Of a DNA stretch of 64,000 nt, positions 46,530 to 55,010 are shown piece after piece. Origin of the DNA: Pseudomonas chlororaphis (GTDB lineage: Bacteria; Pseudomonadota; Gammaproteobacteria; Pseudomonadales; Pseudomonadaceae); assembly GCF_000783395.1 (NCBI RefSeq), contig NZ_JSFK01000002.1, forward strand, positions 124,001 through 188,000, in the 5' to 3' direction. Within the stretch, counting starts at the first letter, position 1, and each line of letters opens with the position of its first letter. Both the position numbers and the translations under genes were made by a program. The notes under the pieces were generated by a model that saw only the letters and a list, made by a program, of their open reading frames with translations, ran no database searches and had not been told where the DNA came from.

Positions 46530-47336
46530 TTATTGAGCCCAACGCAGTTGCGTAGGCAGTGGTGAAACAGGTTCCGGCGCCGGCGGTTCGCCAGGCAGGG
46601 AGAGAACACGGTTAAGCACTTCGGTTTCCAGCGCTGCCAGTCTGTGCGAACCACGCACTCGCGGCCGCGGCAGTTCCACATGCAGATCGAGGCCGACTTC
46701 GCCGTCCTCGATCAGAATCACCCGGTCGGCAATCGCCACCGCTTCACTGACGTCGTGGGTCACCAGCAGCACGGTGAAGCCGTGTTGCTGCCAGAGACGC
46801 TCGATCAGTTGCTGCATTTCAATCCGGGTCAGCGCGTCCAGTGCGCCGAGCGGTTCGTCGAGCAACAGCAGACGTGGCTGATGAATCAGCGCCCGCGCCA
46901 GTGCGACGCGCTGCTTTTGTCCGCCAGACAAAGCCGCCGGCCACTCATTGGCGCGATCGGCCAGACCCACCGCGTCCAGTGCTTCGAGAGCTTTCGGCCG
47001 CCAGTTGCCTTTAAGGCCGAGGCCGACGTTGTCGATGATCTTTTTCCACGGCAGCAGACGTGCTTCCTGGAACATCAGTCGGGTGTCTTCCCGCGCATCG
47101 CTGAGCGGCGCCGAACCGGCGAGCAATTCGCCGCCAGTCGGTTGATCGAGGCCGGCGAGCAAGCGCAGCAAAGTACTTTTGCCACAGCCACTGCGCCCGA
47201 CCACGGCGACGAATTGCCCCGCCGGAATGTGCAGATCGATGTCACGCAGCACCTGCCGCGCGCCGAAGGTTTTCTGCAGATTGCGCACCGCCAGCGGAAT
47301 CCCGCGCAGCAGGCGTGGAGGTTGTTGAGCCGTCAT
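46530..47336 (-). CDS. ssuB: aliphatic sulfonate ABC transporter ATP-binding protein
   Basis: 268 residues from the ATG at 47336, which overlaps the ssuC TGA by four bases. Walker A is [11 protein letters not shown], the Q-loop is FQEARLLPW (the NitT/TauT/SsuB-type form), the signature is LSGGQKQR, Walker B is LLLLDEP, and the switch His is in [10 protein letters not shown]. It powers sulfonate uptake through SsuC. The C-terminal tail is Pro-rich ([14 protein letters not shown]), a feature of Pseudomonas SsuB. Confidence 0.94.
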   Translation of the reverse strand: MTAQQPPRLLRGIPLAVRNLQKTFGARQVLRDIDLHIPAGQFVAVVGRSGCGKSTLLRLLAGLDQPTGGELLAGSAPLSDAREDTRLMFQEARLLPWKKIIDNVGLGLKGNWRPKALEALDAVGLADRANEWPAALSGGQKQRVALARALIHQPRLLLLDEPLGALDALTRIEMQQLIERLWQQHGFTVLLVTHDVSEAVAIADRVILIEDGEVGLDLHVELPRPRVRGSHRLAALETEVLNRVLSLPGEPPAPEPVSPLPTQLRWAQ

Positions 47337-48115
47337 GCCGCACCTCCTTTGGCAACCTGATAAGCCGGGTGCCAACGCAACCACACACGTTCAAGTCCAC
47401 GGGCGGCGAGGTCGGCGAGTTTGCCAAGCACCGCGTAAAGCAGGATCGCCAGCACCACCACGTCGGTCTGCAGGAACTCCCGAGCGTTCATCGCCAGATA
47501 GCCGATGCCGGAGCTGGCGGAAATGGTTTCGGCGACGATCAACGTCAGCCACATAAAACCCAGGGCGAAACGCACACCGACCAGAATCGAAGGTAGCGCG
47601 CCCGGCAGAATCACCTGCCAGAACAGGCTGAAACCGCTCAAGCCATAGCTGCGCGCCATCTCCACCAGCGCCGGGTCGACGTTGCGGATGCCGTGATAAG
47701 TGTTGAGGTAGATCGGGAACAACGTGCCCAACGCCACCAGAAAAATCTTCGCCGACTCGTCGATGCCGAACCACAGGATCACCAGCGGAATCAGCGCCAG
47801 ATGCGGGACGTTGCGGATCATCTGCACCGAACTGTCGAGCAGGCGTTCGCCCCATTTCGACAGGCCGGTGATGAAACCCAGGACCAAACCGATGCTGCCG
47901 CCGATGGTGAAACCGAGCGCTGCACGCCAGCCACTGATCGCCAGGTGCGTCCAGATTTCGCCGCTGCGCACCAGGCTCACGCCGGCTTCGATCACCGCCA
48001 CCGGTGCCGGCAGAATCCGTGTCGACAACCAGCCCGCCGACACTGACAACTGCCACACCGCCAGCAGCAATACCGGCAACGCCCAAGGCGCGAGGCTGTG
48101 GATGATTTTCTTCAT
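47333..48115 (-). CDS. ssuC: aliphatic sulfonate ABC transporter permease
   Basis: 260 residues from the ATG at 48115; the long upstream open frame overlaps ssuD and is a shadow. About six membrane segments, with the EAA loop [20 protein letters not shown] typical of the SsuC/TauC/NrtB family. It forms the channel for alkanesulfonates as a homodimer. The start is 8 bp after the ssuD stop and the stop overlaps ssuB, indicating tight coupling. Confidence 0.94.
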   Translation of the reverse strand: MKKIIHSLAPWALPVLLLAVWQLSVSAGWLSTRILPAPVAVIEAGVSLVRSGEIWTHLAISGWRAALGFTIGGSIGLVLGFITGLSKWGERLLDSSVQMIRNVPHLALIPLVILWFGIDESAKIFLVALGTLFPIYLNTYHGIRNVDPALVEMARSYGLSGFSLFWQVILPGALPSILVGVRFALGFMWLTLIVAETISASSGIGYLAMNAREFLQTDVVVLAILLYAVLGKLADLAARGLERVWLRWHPAYQVAKGGAA

Positions 48116-48123
48116 GGCGCGCC

Positions 48124-49272
48124 TCAGCTCTGCGACGCGGCTTTGGGAAGAATGTCGTTGGCAACCATCTCGCCGAACGGGCTGACATAACCTGCGCTTT
48201 TCGGCAGTTCCGGACGCTCGATGTCGAGGTGCGGGAACAGCAGTTCGGCGACGCGATACGACTCTTCGAGGTGTGGATAACCGGAGAAGATGAAGGTGTC
48301 GATGCCCAGATCCGCGTATTCCTTCACACGCGCAGCCACGGTCGGGCCGTCGCCGACCAGCGCCGTGCCGGCACCGCCACGCACAAGACCGACGCCTGCC
48401 CAAAGGTTCGGGCTGACTTCGAGGTTGTCGCGGCTGCCGCCGTGCAGCGCGGCCATGCGTTGCTGGCCGACCGAATCGAAACGCGCCAGCGACGCTTGAG
48501 CGCGAGCGATAGTGTCGTCATCCAGGTGCGAGATCAGCCGATCCGCCGCTTGCCACGCTTCAGCGTTGGTTTCACGGACGATCACGTGCAGACGAATGCC
48601 GAAGCGCACGGTGCGGCCGAGCTTGGCGGCTTTGGCACGGACTTGTGCAATCTTCTCGGCCACCGCGGCTGGCGGCTCGCCCCAGGTCAGGACCATTTCC
48701 ACTTGTTCAGCAGCCAGATCCTGCGCCGCTTCCGACGAGCCACCGAAGTACAGCGGCGGACGCGGTTGCTGGATCGGCGGGTAGAGCAATTTCGCGCCCT
48801 TCACGCTGATGTGCTGACCGTCGTAATCGACGGTTTCGCCTTCCAGCACACGACGCCAGATACGGGTGAATTCCACCGAGGCCTGATAGCGTTCTTCGTG
48901 GCTGAGGAACAGACCGTCGCCAGCCAATTCTTCCGGGTCACCGCCAGTCACGAGGTTGAACAGCGCACGCCCGCCGGACAGACGATCAAGCGTGGCGGCC
49001 TGCCGCGCTGCCACCGTCGGGGAAATGATCCCGGGGCGCAGGGCAACGAGGAACTTCAGACGCTGGGTCACCGGGATCAGCGACGCTGCCACCAGCCACG
49101 AGTCTTCGCAAGAGCGGCCGGTAGGAATCAGCACACCGCCGAAACCCAGACGATCCGCCGCTTGCGCGACCTGTTGCAGATAACCGTGGTCGACGGCGCG
49201 AGCGCCTTCGGCGGTGCCAAGGTAATGGCCGTCGCCGTGGGTCGGCAGGAACCAGAAGATATTGAGGCTCAT
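48124..49272 (-). CDS. ssuD: FMNH2-dependent alkanesulfonate monooxygenase
   Basis: 382 residues, a luciferase-fold flavin monooxygenase. [59 protein letters not shown] and [20 protein letters not shown] are hallmark motifs, including the active-site Arg/His/Tyr positions of E. coli SsuD (381 residues). It cleaves the C-S bond of alkanesulfonates to aldehyde and sulfite using FMNH2 supplied by SsuE. It lies 25 bp after ssuA and 8 bp before ssuC. Confidence 0.96.
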   Translation of the reverse strand: MSLNIFWFLPTHGDGHYLGTAEGARAVDHGYLQQVAQAADRLGFGGVLIPTGRSCEDSWLVAASLIPVTQRLKFLVALRPGIISPTVAARQAATLDRLSGGRALFNLVTGGDPEELAGDGLFLSHEERYQASVEFTRIWRRVLEGETVDYDGQHISVKGAKLLYPPIQQPRPPLYFGGSSEAAQDLAAEQVEMVLTWGEPPAAVAEKIAQVRAKAAKLGRTVRFGIRLHVIVRETNAEAWQAADRLISHLDDDTIARAQASLARFDSVGQQRMAALHGGSRDNLEVSPNLWAGVGLVRGGAGTALVGDGPTVAARVKEYADLGIDTFIFSGYPHLEESYRVAELLFPHLDIERPELPKSAGYVSPFGEMVANDILPKAASQS

Positions 49273-49297
49273 GGAGTGGTCTCCTTGGGGATTCGAA

Positions 49298-50263
49298 TTA
49301 CTGCGCTTTAGCCACAGCGGCCGGTGGTGTCCAGATCACATCCTTGATGCTCAGCGGCTTCGGAATCAGCTTGAGCTGGAAGAACGTGTCAGCGATTTTC
49401 TGTTGTGCGGCGACCACTTCCGGGGTCAGGAACAACGCGCCGTAGCCTTGGCGTTTCACCGAAGTCAGAGTGATGTCCGCCGGCAGACCGAGCAGTGGCG
49501 CAACTTGTTGGGTGACGTCTTCAGGGTTGGCCTTCGACCACTCGCCAACGGCGCGCACTTCCTCGACGAGGGTCTTGATTACCTCAGGGTTTTTCTGCGC
49601 GTAAGGTTTAGTCGCGAGATAGAACTGATGGTTGTCGACGATGCCTTTGCCGTCGCGCAGGGTGTGCGCTTGCAGCTGTTTCTCGGCGGCAGCCTGGTAC
49701 GGATCCCAGATGACCCAGGCGTCGACGCTGCCACGTTCGAACGCAGCGCGAGCATCGGCCGGCGGCAGGAATACGGTTTGAATGTCGGTGTATTTGAGGC
49801 CGGCGTCTTCCAGTGCACGCACCAGCAGGTAGTGAACGTTGGAGCCTTTGTTCAGCGCGACTTTCTTGCCTTTGAGATCGGCCACCGATTTGATCGGCGA
49901 GTCTTTCGGCACAAGGATCGCTTCGCTGTTCGGCGCTGGTGGTTCGTAGGCGACGTAAAGCAGATCGGCGCCGGCAGCCTGGGCAAAAACCGGTGGGGTT
50001 TCGCCGGTGACGCCGAAGTCGATCGAGCCGACGTTCAGGCCTTCCAGCAGTTGCGGGCCACCGGGGAATTCAGTCCATTGCACATCGACGCCTTGGGCGG
50101 CCAGACGTTTTTCCAGAGTGCCTTTGGCTTTGAGCAGCACCAGCGTGCCGTACTTCTGATATCCGATCCGCAATGTCTCGGCTTGGGCTTGAGTGATGGC
50201 GCCGAAGGTGACAGCCGCAGCAAACAGAGCGACCAGACCACGACGCAAAAATACAGTGCGCAT
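49298..50263 (-). CDS. ssuA: aliphatic sulfonate-binding periplasmic protein
   Basis: 321 residues from the ATG at 50263 (AAAAGGAG before it); an upstream 12-codon extension lacks a ribosome site. The signal peptide ends QAQA before [16 protein letters not shown]. Family motifs [36 protein letters not shown] and [19 protein letters not shown] match SsuA/NrtA-like binding proteins. It hands alkanesulfonates to SsuBC. It is the second gene of the operon. Confidence 0.94.
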   Translation of the reverse strand: MRTVFLRRGLVALFAAAVTFGAITQAQAETLRIGYQKYGTLVLLKAKGTLEKRLAAQGVDVQWTEFPGGPQLLEGLNVGSIDFGVTGETPPVFAQAAGADLLYVAYEPPAPNSEAILVPKDSPIKSVADLKGKKVALNKGSNVHYLLVRALEDAGLKYTDIQTVFLPPADARAAFERGSVDAWVIWDPYQAAAEKQLQAHTLRDGKGIVDNHQFYLATKPYAQKNPEVIKTLVEEVRAVGEWSKANPEDVTQQVAPLLGLPADITLTSVKRQGYGALFLTPEVVAAQQKIADTFFQLKLIPKPLSIKDVIWTPPAAVAKAQ

Positions 50264-50353
50264 AGCGCTCTCCTTTTTGCTGTTGGGTTTTGGCTGCACC
50301 TGCTTGGCCGTTAGCGGCTGAGTAAGGTGAGTTACATCAAGTTCGGGTGTGGC

Positions 50354-50947
50354 TTAAATGCTCCAGCGAGCACTCAACAAACGTTCGTTCAACAGGCCCG
50401 GCTCCAGCGGTTTCGGGCGGCGGGCCATGGCGCCGACAAACTGATCCAGCGCTTCATGCAGTCGCTGCTCCAGCGCTGGTGCCAGTTGTGCTGCGGCGCT
50501 GCCTTCGCCGTAAGCGATCTGACTGTCCTCGGCGAAAATCCCCTGTAGCATTTCCTGGGCTTTCAATGCCGACAACACCGGTTTGAGGGCGTAATCGACC
50601 ACCAGCATGTGGGCGATGCTGCCGCCGGTGGCCATTGGCAAGACAATCTTGTGGTTCAGGGCGCGCTCGGGCAGCAGGTCCAGCAGGGTCTTCAACGCGC
50701 CGGAAAACGACGCTTTGTAAACCGGTGTGGCGATCAGCAGGCCGTCGGCGTTTTCGATCTGTTGCAGCAGGTCGAGCACCTTCGGGCTGTCGAAGCGGGC
50801 GTGGAGCAAATCTTCGGCGGGGAAATCCCGAATCTGATAACTCACCACCTCCACGCCTTGCTGCTGCAACCAGCGTTGCGAGCGCTCCAGTAGCACTCCG
50901 GAACGGGAGCGCAGGCTGGGACTGCCACCGAGTGAGACGACCAGCAT
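50354..50947 (-). CDS. ssuE: NAD(P)H-dependent FMN reductase
   Basis: 197 residues, flavodoxin-like fold. [20 protein letters not shown] binds the FMN phosphate and [21 protein letters not shown], split here, is the second flavin loop; the Tyr118-type pi-helix residue of E. coli SsuE lies in the region [22 protein letters not shown]. It supplies FMNH2 to SsuD. AAGGA precedes the ATG. It is the promoter-proximal gene of ssuEADCBF, so a promoter lies in 50948-51100. Confidence 0.94.
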   Translation of the reverse strand: MLVVSLGGSPSLRSRSGVLLERSQRWLQQQGVEVVSYQIRDFPAEDLLHARFDSPKVLDLLQQIENADGLLIATPVYKASFSGALKTLLDLLPERALNHKIVLPMATGGSIAHMLVVDYALKPVLSALKAQEMLQGIFAEDSQIAYGEGSAAAQLAPALEQRLHEALDQFVGAMARRPKPLEPGLLNERLLSARWSI

Positions 50948-51020
50948 TGAGACAATTCCTTAAGTGTTACAGGCGATTCGCGGGTTGCGATCTCGCTTCG
51001 ATGGAGTGACCTTACCAGCT

Positions 51021-51040
51021 GATTTATATATCCATAAATC
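51021..51040. promoter_or_regulatory. AT-rich dyad upstream of ssuE
   Basis: GATTTAT-ATATCC-ATAAATC, a perfect 7-bp inverted repeat with 6-bp spacer, lies 74 bp upstream of the ssuE start in an AT-rich island of an otherwise GC-rich region. It is a candidate binding site for a sulfur-starvation regulator (CysB-type), which is inference. Confidence 0.5.
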
Positions 51041-51097
51041 ATATTTATTTCTTTGGTTATGCGTTTTGGAGATATGCATTTCAGGAAACCTCGGGCG

Positions 51098-51122
51098 AAA
51101 AAAAAGGCCGTCGAAACGGCCT
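51098..51122 (-). terminator. factor-independent terminator of lsfA
   Basis: On the minus strand the stem AGGCCGT / ACGGCCT with a TTCG loop is followed by eight T residues, 159 bp downstream of the lsfA stop and just before the ssuE promoter. A full palindromic repeat lies between the stop and this terminator. Confidence 0.88.
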
Positions 51123-51150
51123 GAAATCCCCTGCTTAGTAGCTACCACTG

Positions 51151-51268
51151 ATCGTTCCCACGCTCTGCGTGGGAACGAATCCATGGACGCTCCGCGTCCA
51201 CTGTGACGCGGAGCGTTACGGGCGGCATTCCCACGCGGACGGTTCGACGCCTCGACGTGGGAACGATC
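51151..51268. repeat. family E palindromic repeat (complete copy, about 118 bp)
   Basis: Ends are ATCGTTCCCACGCTCTGCGT and CGTGGGAACGATC; the middle has the nested inverted pairs GACGCTCCGCGTC and GACGCGGAGCGT. The whole can fold into a long multi-stem structure. It lies in the 3' transcribed region of lsfA. Together with the terminator and the AT-rich dyad it accounts for the 333 bp between ssuE and lsfA. Confidence 0.85.
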
Positions 51269-51280
51269 TGCCCAAGAAGA

Positions 51281-51919
51281 TCACTTGTTCGGCTGTGGCG
51301 TCAGGCGCAGGTACGGCTTCACCGCGCGATAACCCTTCGGAAAGCGCTGCTTGATCTCTTCTTCATCTTTCAACGAAGGCACGATCACCACCTCTTCACC
51401 GTCCTGCCAGTTGGCCGGGGTGGCTACCTTGTAGTTGTCGGTGAGTTGTAGCGAATCAATCACCCGCAGAATCTCGTGAAAATTACGCCCGGTGCTCGCC
51501 GGGTAAGTGATGGTCAGGCGAATCTTCTTGTTCGGGTCGATCACGAACAGCGAACGCACGGTCAGCGTGTCGTTGGCGTTCGGGTGGATCAGATCATAGA
51601 GATCGGAGACCTTGCGATCGGCATCAGCCAGGATCGGGAAGTTGACGACAGTGTTCTGGGTTTCGTTGATGTCTTCGATCCACTTGTGGTGCGAATCCAC
51701 CGGGTCGACCGACAGCGCGATGGCTTTGACGCCGCGCTTGCTGAACTCATCCTTGAGCTTGGCGGTGAAGCCCAGCTCCGTGGTGCACACCGGGGTGAAG
51801 TCCGCCGGGTGGGAGAACAGCACGCCCCAGCTATCGCCCAGCCATTCGTGGAAACGAATCTTGCCGGCGCTGGAATCCTGTTCGAAATCGGGGGCGATGT
51901 CGCCGAGTCTGAGGCTCAT
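51281..51919 (-). CDS. lsfA: 1-Cys peroxiredoxin, sulfate-starvation induced
   Basis: 212 residues of the Prx6/AhpC-TSA type. The peroxidatic Cys45 is in HPADFTPVCTTELG; no other Cys is present in the protein, so it is a 1-Cys enzyme. The C-terminal 60 residues (WQDGEEVVIVPSLKDEEEIK) are the Prx6-type dimer arm. It reduces peroxides using an external thiol or ascorbate. The location beside ssuEADCBF and the OprD porin matches LsfA of P. putida, whose gene is induced without sulfate. AGGAG lies seven bases before the ATG. Confidence 0.92.
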   Translation of the reverse strand: MSLRLGDIAPDFEQDSSAGKIRFHEWLGDSWGVLFSHPADFTPVCTTELGFTAKLKDEFSKRGVKAIALSVDPVDSHHKWIEDINETQNTVVNFPILADADRKVSDLYDLIHPNANDTLTVRSLFVIDPNKKIRLTITYPASTGRNFHEILRVIDSLQLTDNYKVATPANWQDGEEVVIVPSLKDEEEIKQRFPKGYRAVKPYLRLTPQPNK

Positions 51920-52151
51920 GGTGCTGCTCCTGATGAGTTGTTCGAGACCTCAACTGTAGCCCGGGATTTGCCATCGTGAAAAAGAATAAATAATGAGATA
52001 TTTAGATCATAATTGAATATTAAACATCTGTTCACTGGACGCTGAACGGCATCCCGACGAACATCGGTCGCAAGGTTCGAGAAGGCCTTGAGTTGCTGTA
52101 AAGAGGGAAATTCGGGGAGGGCTTACGGGGGTGGGCCTGACTCGAAAACGC

Positions 52152-52191
52152 AAAAGCCCCGTCCGGCGCGATGCCGGACGGGGCTTTTTTT
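52152..52191 (-). terminator. factor-independent terminator of the OprD-family gene
   Basis: Stem AAAAGCCCCGTCCGGC / GCCGGACGGGGCTTTT with a GCGAT loop lies 25 bp downstream of the porin stop, with A and T runs on both sides, so it works in both directions. The remaining 230 bp up to lsfA (51920-52151) hold its AT-rich promoter region and no gene. Confidence 0.93.
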
Positions 52192-52215
52192 ACATCAACG
52201 AATCGAGACGCGCTA

Positions 52216-53589
52216 TTACAGCAGCGGGATCGAGTAGCTGACGATCAGGCGGTTCTCATCCTGGTCACGCTGACCTGGGATGTCGTTGCGCCACATGGCG
52301 TTTTTCCACATCACGCCAACGTTTTTCAGCGGGCCTTCCGGTACTACGTAACCAACGGTGATGTCGCGTTCCCACTCGGAACGGCCGGTGGCATTGACGC
52401 TGGTTTGAGGAACAGTGCTGCCGACTTTACCAGTGGTGTCGATGTTATCGCCACGCAGGTAAACCACACCGGCGGTCAGGCCAGGTACGCCAACTTTGGC
52501 GAAGTCGTACGAGTAGCGAGCTTGCCAGGTACGCTCGCCAGCGCGGGCGAATTTGGCAATCTGCATGTCGGTGGTGATGTACGCCGACGAGCCGTCACCC
52601 TGGTTCAGCCAAGGGAAGTCGCTGTTGCCGTTGCTGACCTGGTAGCCGCCACCGAAGGTGTGACCTTCAACGGTGTACAGGAACAAGCCGCTGTACAGGT
52701 TGTTGTCGACCTTACCTTTGGTGATGCCGGTACCGTAGTCACCCGTGGTGTAGTAGGCCGGGTCGTTACCGTTGGCGCCATCGTCACGGCTGTTGAAGTA
52801 ACGGAAGTCAGACTTCAACACACCCGGGCCGATTGCCCAGTTGTGCACCAGACCCAGGAAGTGCTGCTTGTAGTAATCCTGCAAGTTGCCGTAGTAGTAC
52901 TGGGCAGTCAGGTCTTTGGTGATTTTGTAGTCACCACCACCGTAGATGAACTTGTTGCTGTCACGACCGGCAGCGGTGTGAGCGTTGGAACCCGCGATCG
53001 ACAACTCTTCGTTGTTGCTCGAGTTACGGCCCTTGGCGTGCTCGATCTGACCAGCAACCAGTGTCAGGTCCTTGATCTCGTTCGAGGTAATCTGACCACC
53101 TTGAAAGGTTTGCGGCAACAGACGACCGTCGTTGGTCACGATGACCGGCAGTTTTGGCTGCAGGGTACCGAGCTTCAGTTCAGTCTGGGAGATCTTGGCT
53201 TTGGCAGTCAGACCCAGGCTGGAGTAGTTGTCGACCGCTTCACCGTTGGACTTGCTCGGGAATACAGTGCCGCCATAGGAAGTCGACGTGGCACCGTTGG
53301 TGCCGCCACCCGAATCCAGACGCACGCCCAGCAGGCCGATAGCATCGATACCGAAGCCTACGGTGCCTTGGGTGTAACCGGAGGTGAAGCGCAGGTCGAA
53401 GCCTTGGCCCCACTCTTCCTGCTTGTTCTGAGCACCGGCGGCTTTGGTATCGCCATCACGGTTATCAGTGTTGATGTAGAAGTTACGCAGCCCCAAAGTA
53501 GCTTTGCTGTCTTCGATGAAACCGGCGGCGCCTGCCTGCTGCGCCATAACCCCTACGGCCACAGCCAGGGCCAAGGTGGACTTGTTCAT
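52216..53589 (-). CDS. OprD-family outer-membrane porin
   Basis: 457 residues with a Sec signal peptide ending AGA before AGFIEDSKA. The mature protein is an 18-strand type barrel: FIEDSKATLGLRNFY at the start, LGTLQPKLPVIVTNDGRLLP, FRYFNSRDDG and a C-terminal segment ending in aliphatic/aromatic residues (ENRLIVSYSIPLL). These are OprD/OprE signatures. Such porins pass specific anions or amino acids; located between lsfA and tauA, it probably admits organosulfur compounds during sulfate limitation. GAGGAG lies six bases before the ATG. P. putida has an OprE-like gene at the same relative position (memory). Confidence 0.9.
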   Translation of the reverse strand: MNKSTLALAVAVGVMAQQAGAAGFIEDSKATLGLRNFYINTDNRDGDTKAAGAQNKQEEWGQGFDLRFTSGYTQGTVGFGIDAIGLLGVRLDSGGGTNGATSTSYGGTVFPSKSNGEAVDNYSSLGLTAKAKISQTELKLGTLQPKLPVIVTNDGRLLPQTFQGGQITSNEIKDLTLVAGQIEHAKGRNSSNNEELSIAGSNAHTAAGRDSNKFIYGGGDYKITKDLTAQYYYGNLQDYYKQHFLGLVHNWAIGPGVLKSDFRYFNSRDDGANGNDPAYYTTGDYGTGITKGKVDNNLYSGLFLYTVEGHTFGGGYQVSNGNSDFPWLNQGDGSSAYITTDMQIAKFARAGERTWQARYSYDFAKVGVPGLTAGVVYLRGDNIDTTGKVGSTVPQTSVNATGRSEWERDITVGYVVPEGPLKNVGVMWKNAMWRNDIPGQRDQDENRLIVSYSIPLL

Positions 53590-53770
53590 GTAAAGCTCCT
53601 CTCGTTTCTAATTCTTGTGTTCCTGGCCTGGGGTCTGATGCCCTGGGTCCTAAGATGCGCGATTAGCGCCAGACCGTGACTGACAAGTCAATCGTAACCT
53701 TGTGTGTCTACGACCAAGGTCTAATCGCAGTGATTTGGTCCGTGCAGAGTAAAGATTTCCTGATAAACCC

Positions 53771-53794
53771 AAAAAGAATTTATTCATTCTTTTT
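53771..53794. promoter_or_regulatory. AT-rich dyad in the oprD-tauA divergent region
   Basis: AAAAAGAAT-TTATTC-ATTCTTTTT, a perfect 9-bp inverted repeat with 6-bp spacer, lies in the 364-bp region between the divergent porin and tauA genes. It resembles the AAAAAGAATAAATAATGAG stretch upstream of lsfA (51979-51997). A shared regulator site is inferred. No gene is seen in the rest of the region. Confidence 0.5.
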
Positions 53795-53953
53795 CATACC
53801 ATTTCGGAATATGGCCAGTATCGTGCCACCTCCGCCGGGAAACAGCGTATCGGCGACTAAGCTCATTCCTAAATGGTATTTGTTAGCCTTTTTTTATATC
53901 GATTAGCTTTGGCGCAACCCCGAATCGTCAAACCCTATCGAAAAGGCGACGCC

Positions 53954-54943
53954 ATGATGGCCAAACGCGCACTATCTAGTCAATTTGTTACAGTTTGTGT
54001 GTCAGCACTGATTTCTTTTTCGGCCCATGCCGCCAACCTCACCGTGGGTTATCAAACCGGTATCGACCCGAGCAAAGTCCCCCAGGCCGACGGCGTTTAC
54101 GAAAAAACCATCGGCGAGAAAATCGACTGGCGCCGCTTCAACAGCGGCCCGGAAGTTGTGACAGCCATTGCTTCGGGTGACGTGCAGATCGGCAACCTCG
54201 GCTCCAGCCCGTTGGCCGCCGCCGCTTCGCGCAATCTGCCGATTGTGGCGTTCATCGTTTCGGCGCAGATCAATGCCGCCGAGGCCTTGGTGGTGCGCAA
54301 TGGCAGCGGCATCAACACACCGCAGGACCTGGTCGGCAAAACCATCGCCACGCCCTTCGTTTCCACCTCCCACTACAGCCTGCTCGGCGCACTCAAGCAT
54401 TGGGGGCTGGATAGCTCGAAAGTCAAAGTGGTGAACCTGCAACCAGCAGAGATCGCAGCGGCGTGGAAGCGTGGCGATATCGATGGCGCATTTGTCTGGT
54501 CGCCGGCGCTGGGGGAAATCCGCAAGACCGGCAAGACTCTGACCGATGCCGCGCAGGTCGGCCAGTGGGGCGCGCCGACCTTCGAAGTCTGGGTGGCGCG
54601 CAAGGATTTTGCCGAGAAGCATCCTGAGGTTGTCGCGAAGTTCGCCAAGGTTACGCTGGATTCATTTGCCGATTACGCGGCGCATAAAGACAGCTGGACG
54701 GCTGACTCGGTGCCGGTACAGAAAATCGCCAAACTGACCGGTGCCAATGCCGCCGATGTGCCGGAATTGCTCGCAGGTTCGGCGTTCCCGGATGCCAAGG
54801 CGCAGCAAACCACGGCGCTGCTGGAGGGCGGCACGGCCAAGGCGATCGGGGAGACGGCGAAGTTTCTGAAGGAACAGGGCAAGGTTGAAACGGTGCTGCC
54901 GGATTATTCGCCGTACGTCAGCGCGAAGTTTGTGGCGCAATAA
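53954..54943 (+). CDS. tauA: taurine-binding periplasmic protein (orphan)
   Basis: 329 residues from the ATG at 53954 (a second ATG follows directly); AGG lies eight bases upstream. The signal peptide ends HAA before NLTVGYQTGID. Family motifs are WRRFNSGPEVVTAIASGDVQ, IGNLGSSPLAAAASRNLPI and GKTIATPFVSTSHYSLLGAL. It matches TauA of the taurine importer. No tauB, tauC or tauD follows: the next gene is argA on the other strand, 67 bp on. It may work with SsuBC or with a transporter elsewhere, or be a relic. Confidence 0.9.
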   Translation: MMAKRALSSQFVTVCVSALISFSAHAANLTVGYQTGIDPSKVPQADGVYEKTIGEKIDWRRFNSGPEVVTAIASGDVQIGNLGSSPLAAAASRNLPIVAFIVSAQINAAEALVVRNGSGINTPQDLVGKTIATPFVSTSHYSLLGALKHWGLDSSKVKVVNLQPAEIAAAWKRGDIDGAFVWSPALGEIRKTGKTLTDAAQVGQWGAPTFEVWVARKDFAEKHPEVVAKFAKVTLDSFADYAAHKDSWTADSVPVQKIAKLTGANAADVPELLAGSAFPDAKAQQTTALLEGGTAKAIGETAKFLKEQGKVETVLPDYSPYVSAKFVAQ

Positions 54944-54946
54944 AAG

Positions 54947-54997
54947 CTTCGCGAGCAGGCTCGCTCCCACATGAGTGGGAGCGAGCCTGCTCGCGAA
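54947..54997. repeat. compact REP pair, family B
   Basis: Two inverted family B copies with only a 5-bp centre (ATGAG) form a long hairpin between the convergent tauA and argA genes, beginning 4 bp after the tauA stop; it may act as terminator. Confidence 0.88.
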
Positions 54998-55010
54998 TGG
55001 AGCGCCTCGG

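Noticed and set aside
51151..51268. Possible small structured RNA gene
   Set aside because: The sequence matches a known type of dispersed palindromic Pseudomonas repeat, and a half copy occurs at 46196-46227, so a repeat is the simpler reading.
54947..54997. Insertion-sequence ends beside tauA
   Set aside because: The inverted pair is the family B REP core found four more times in the window; there is no transposase or target duplication.
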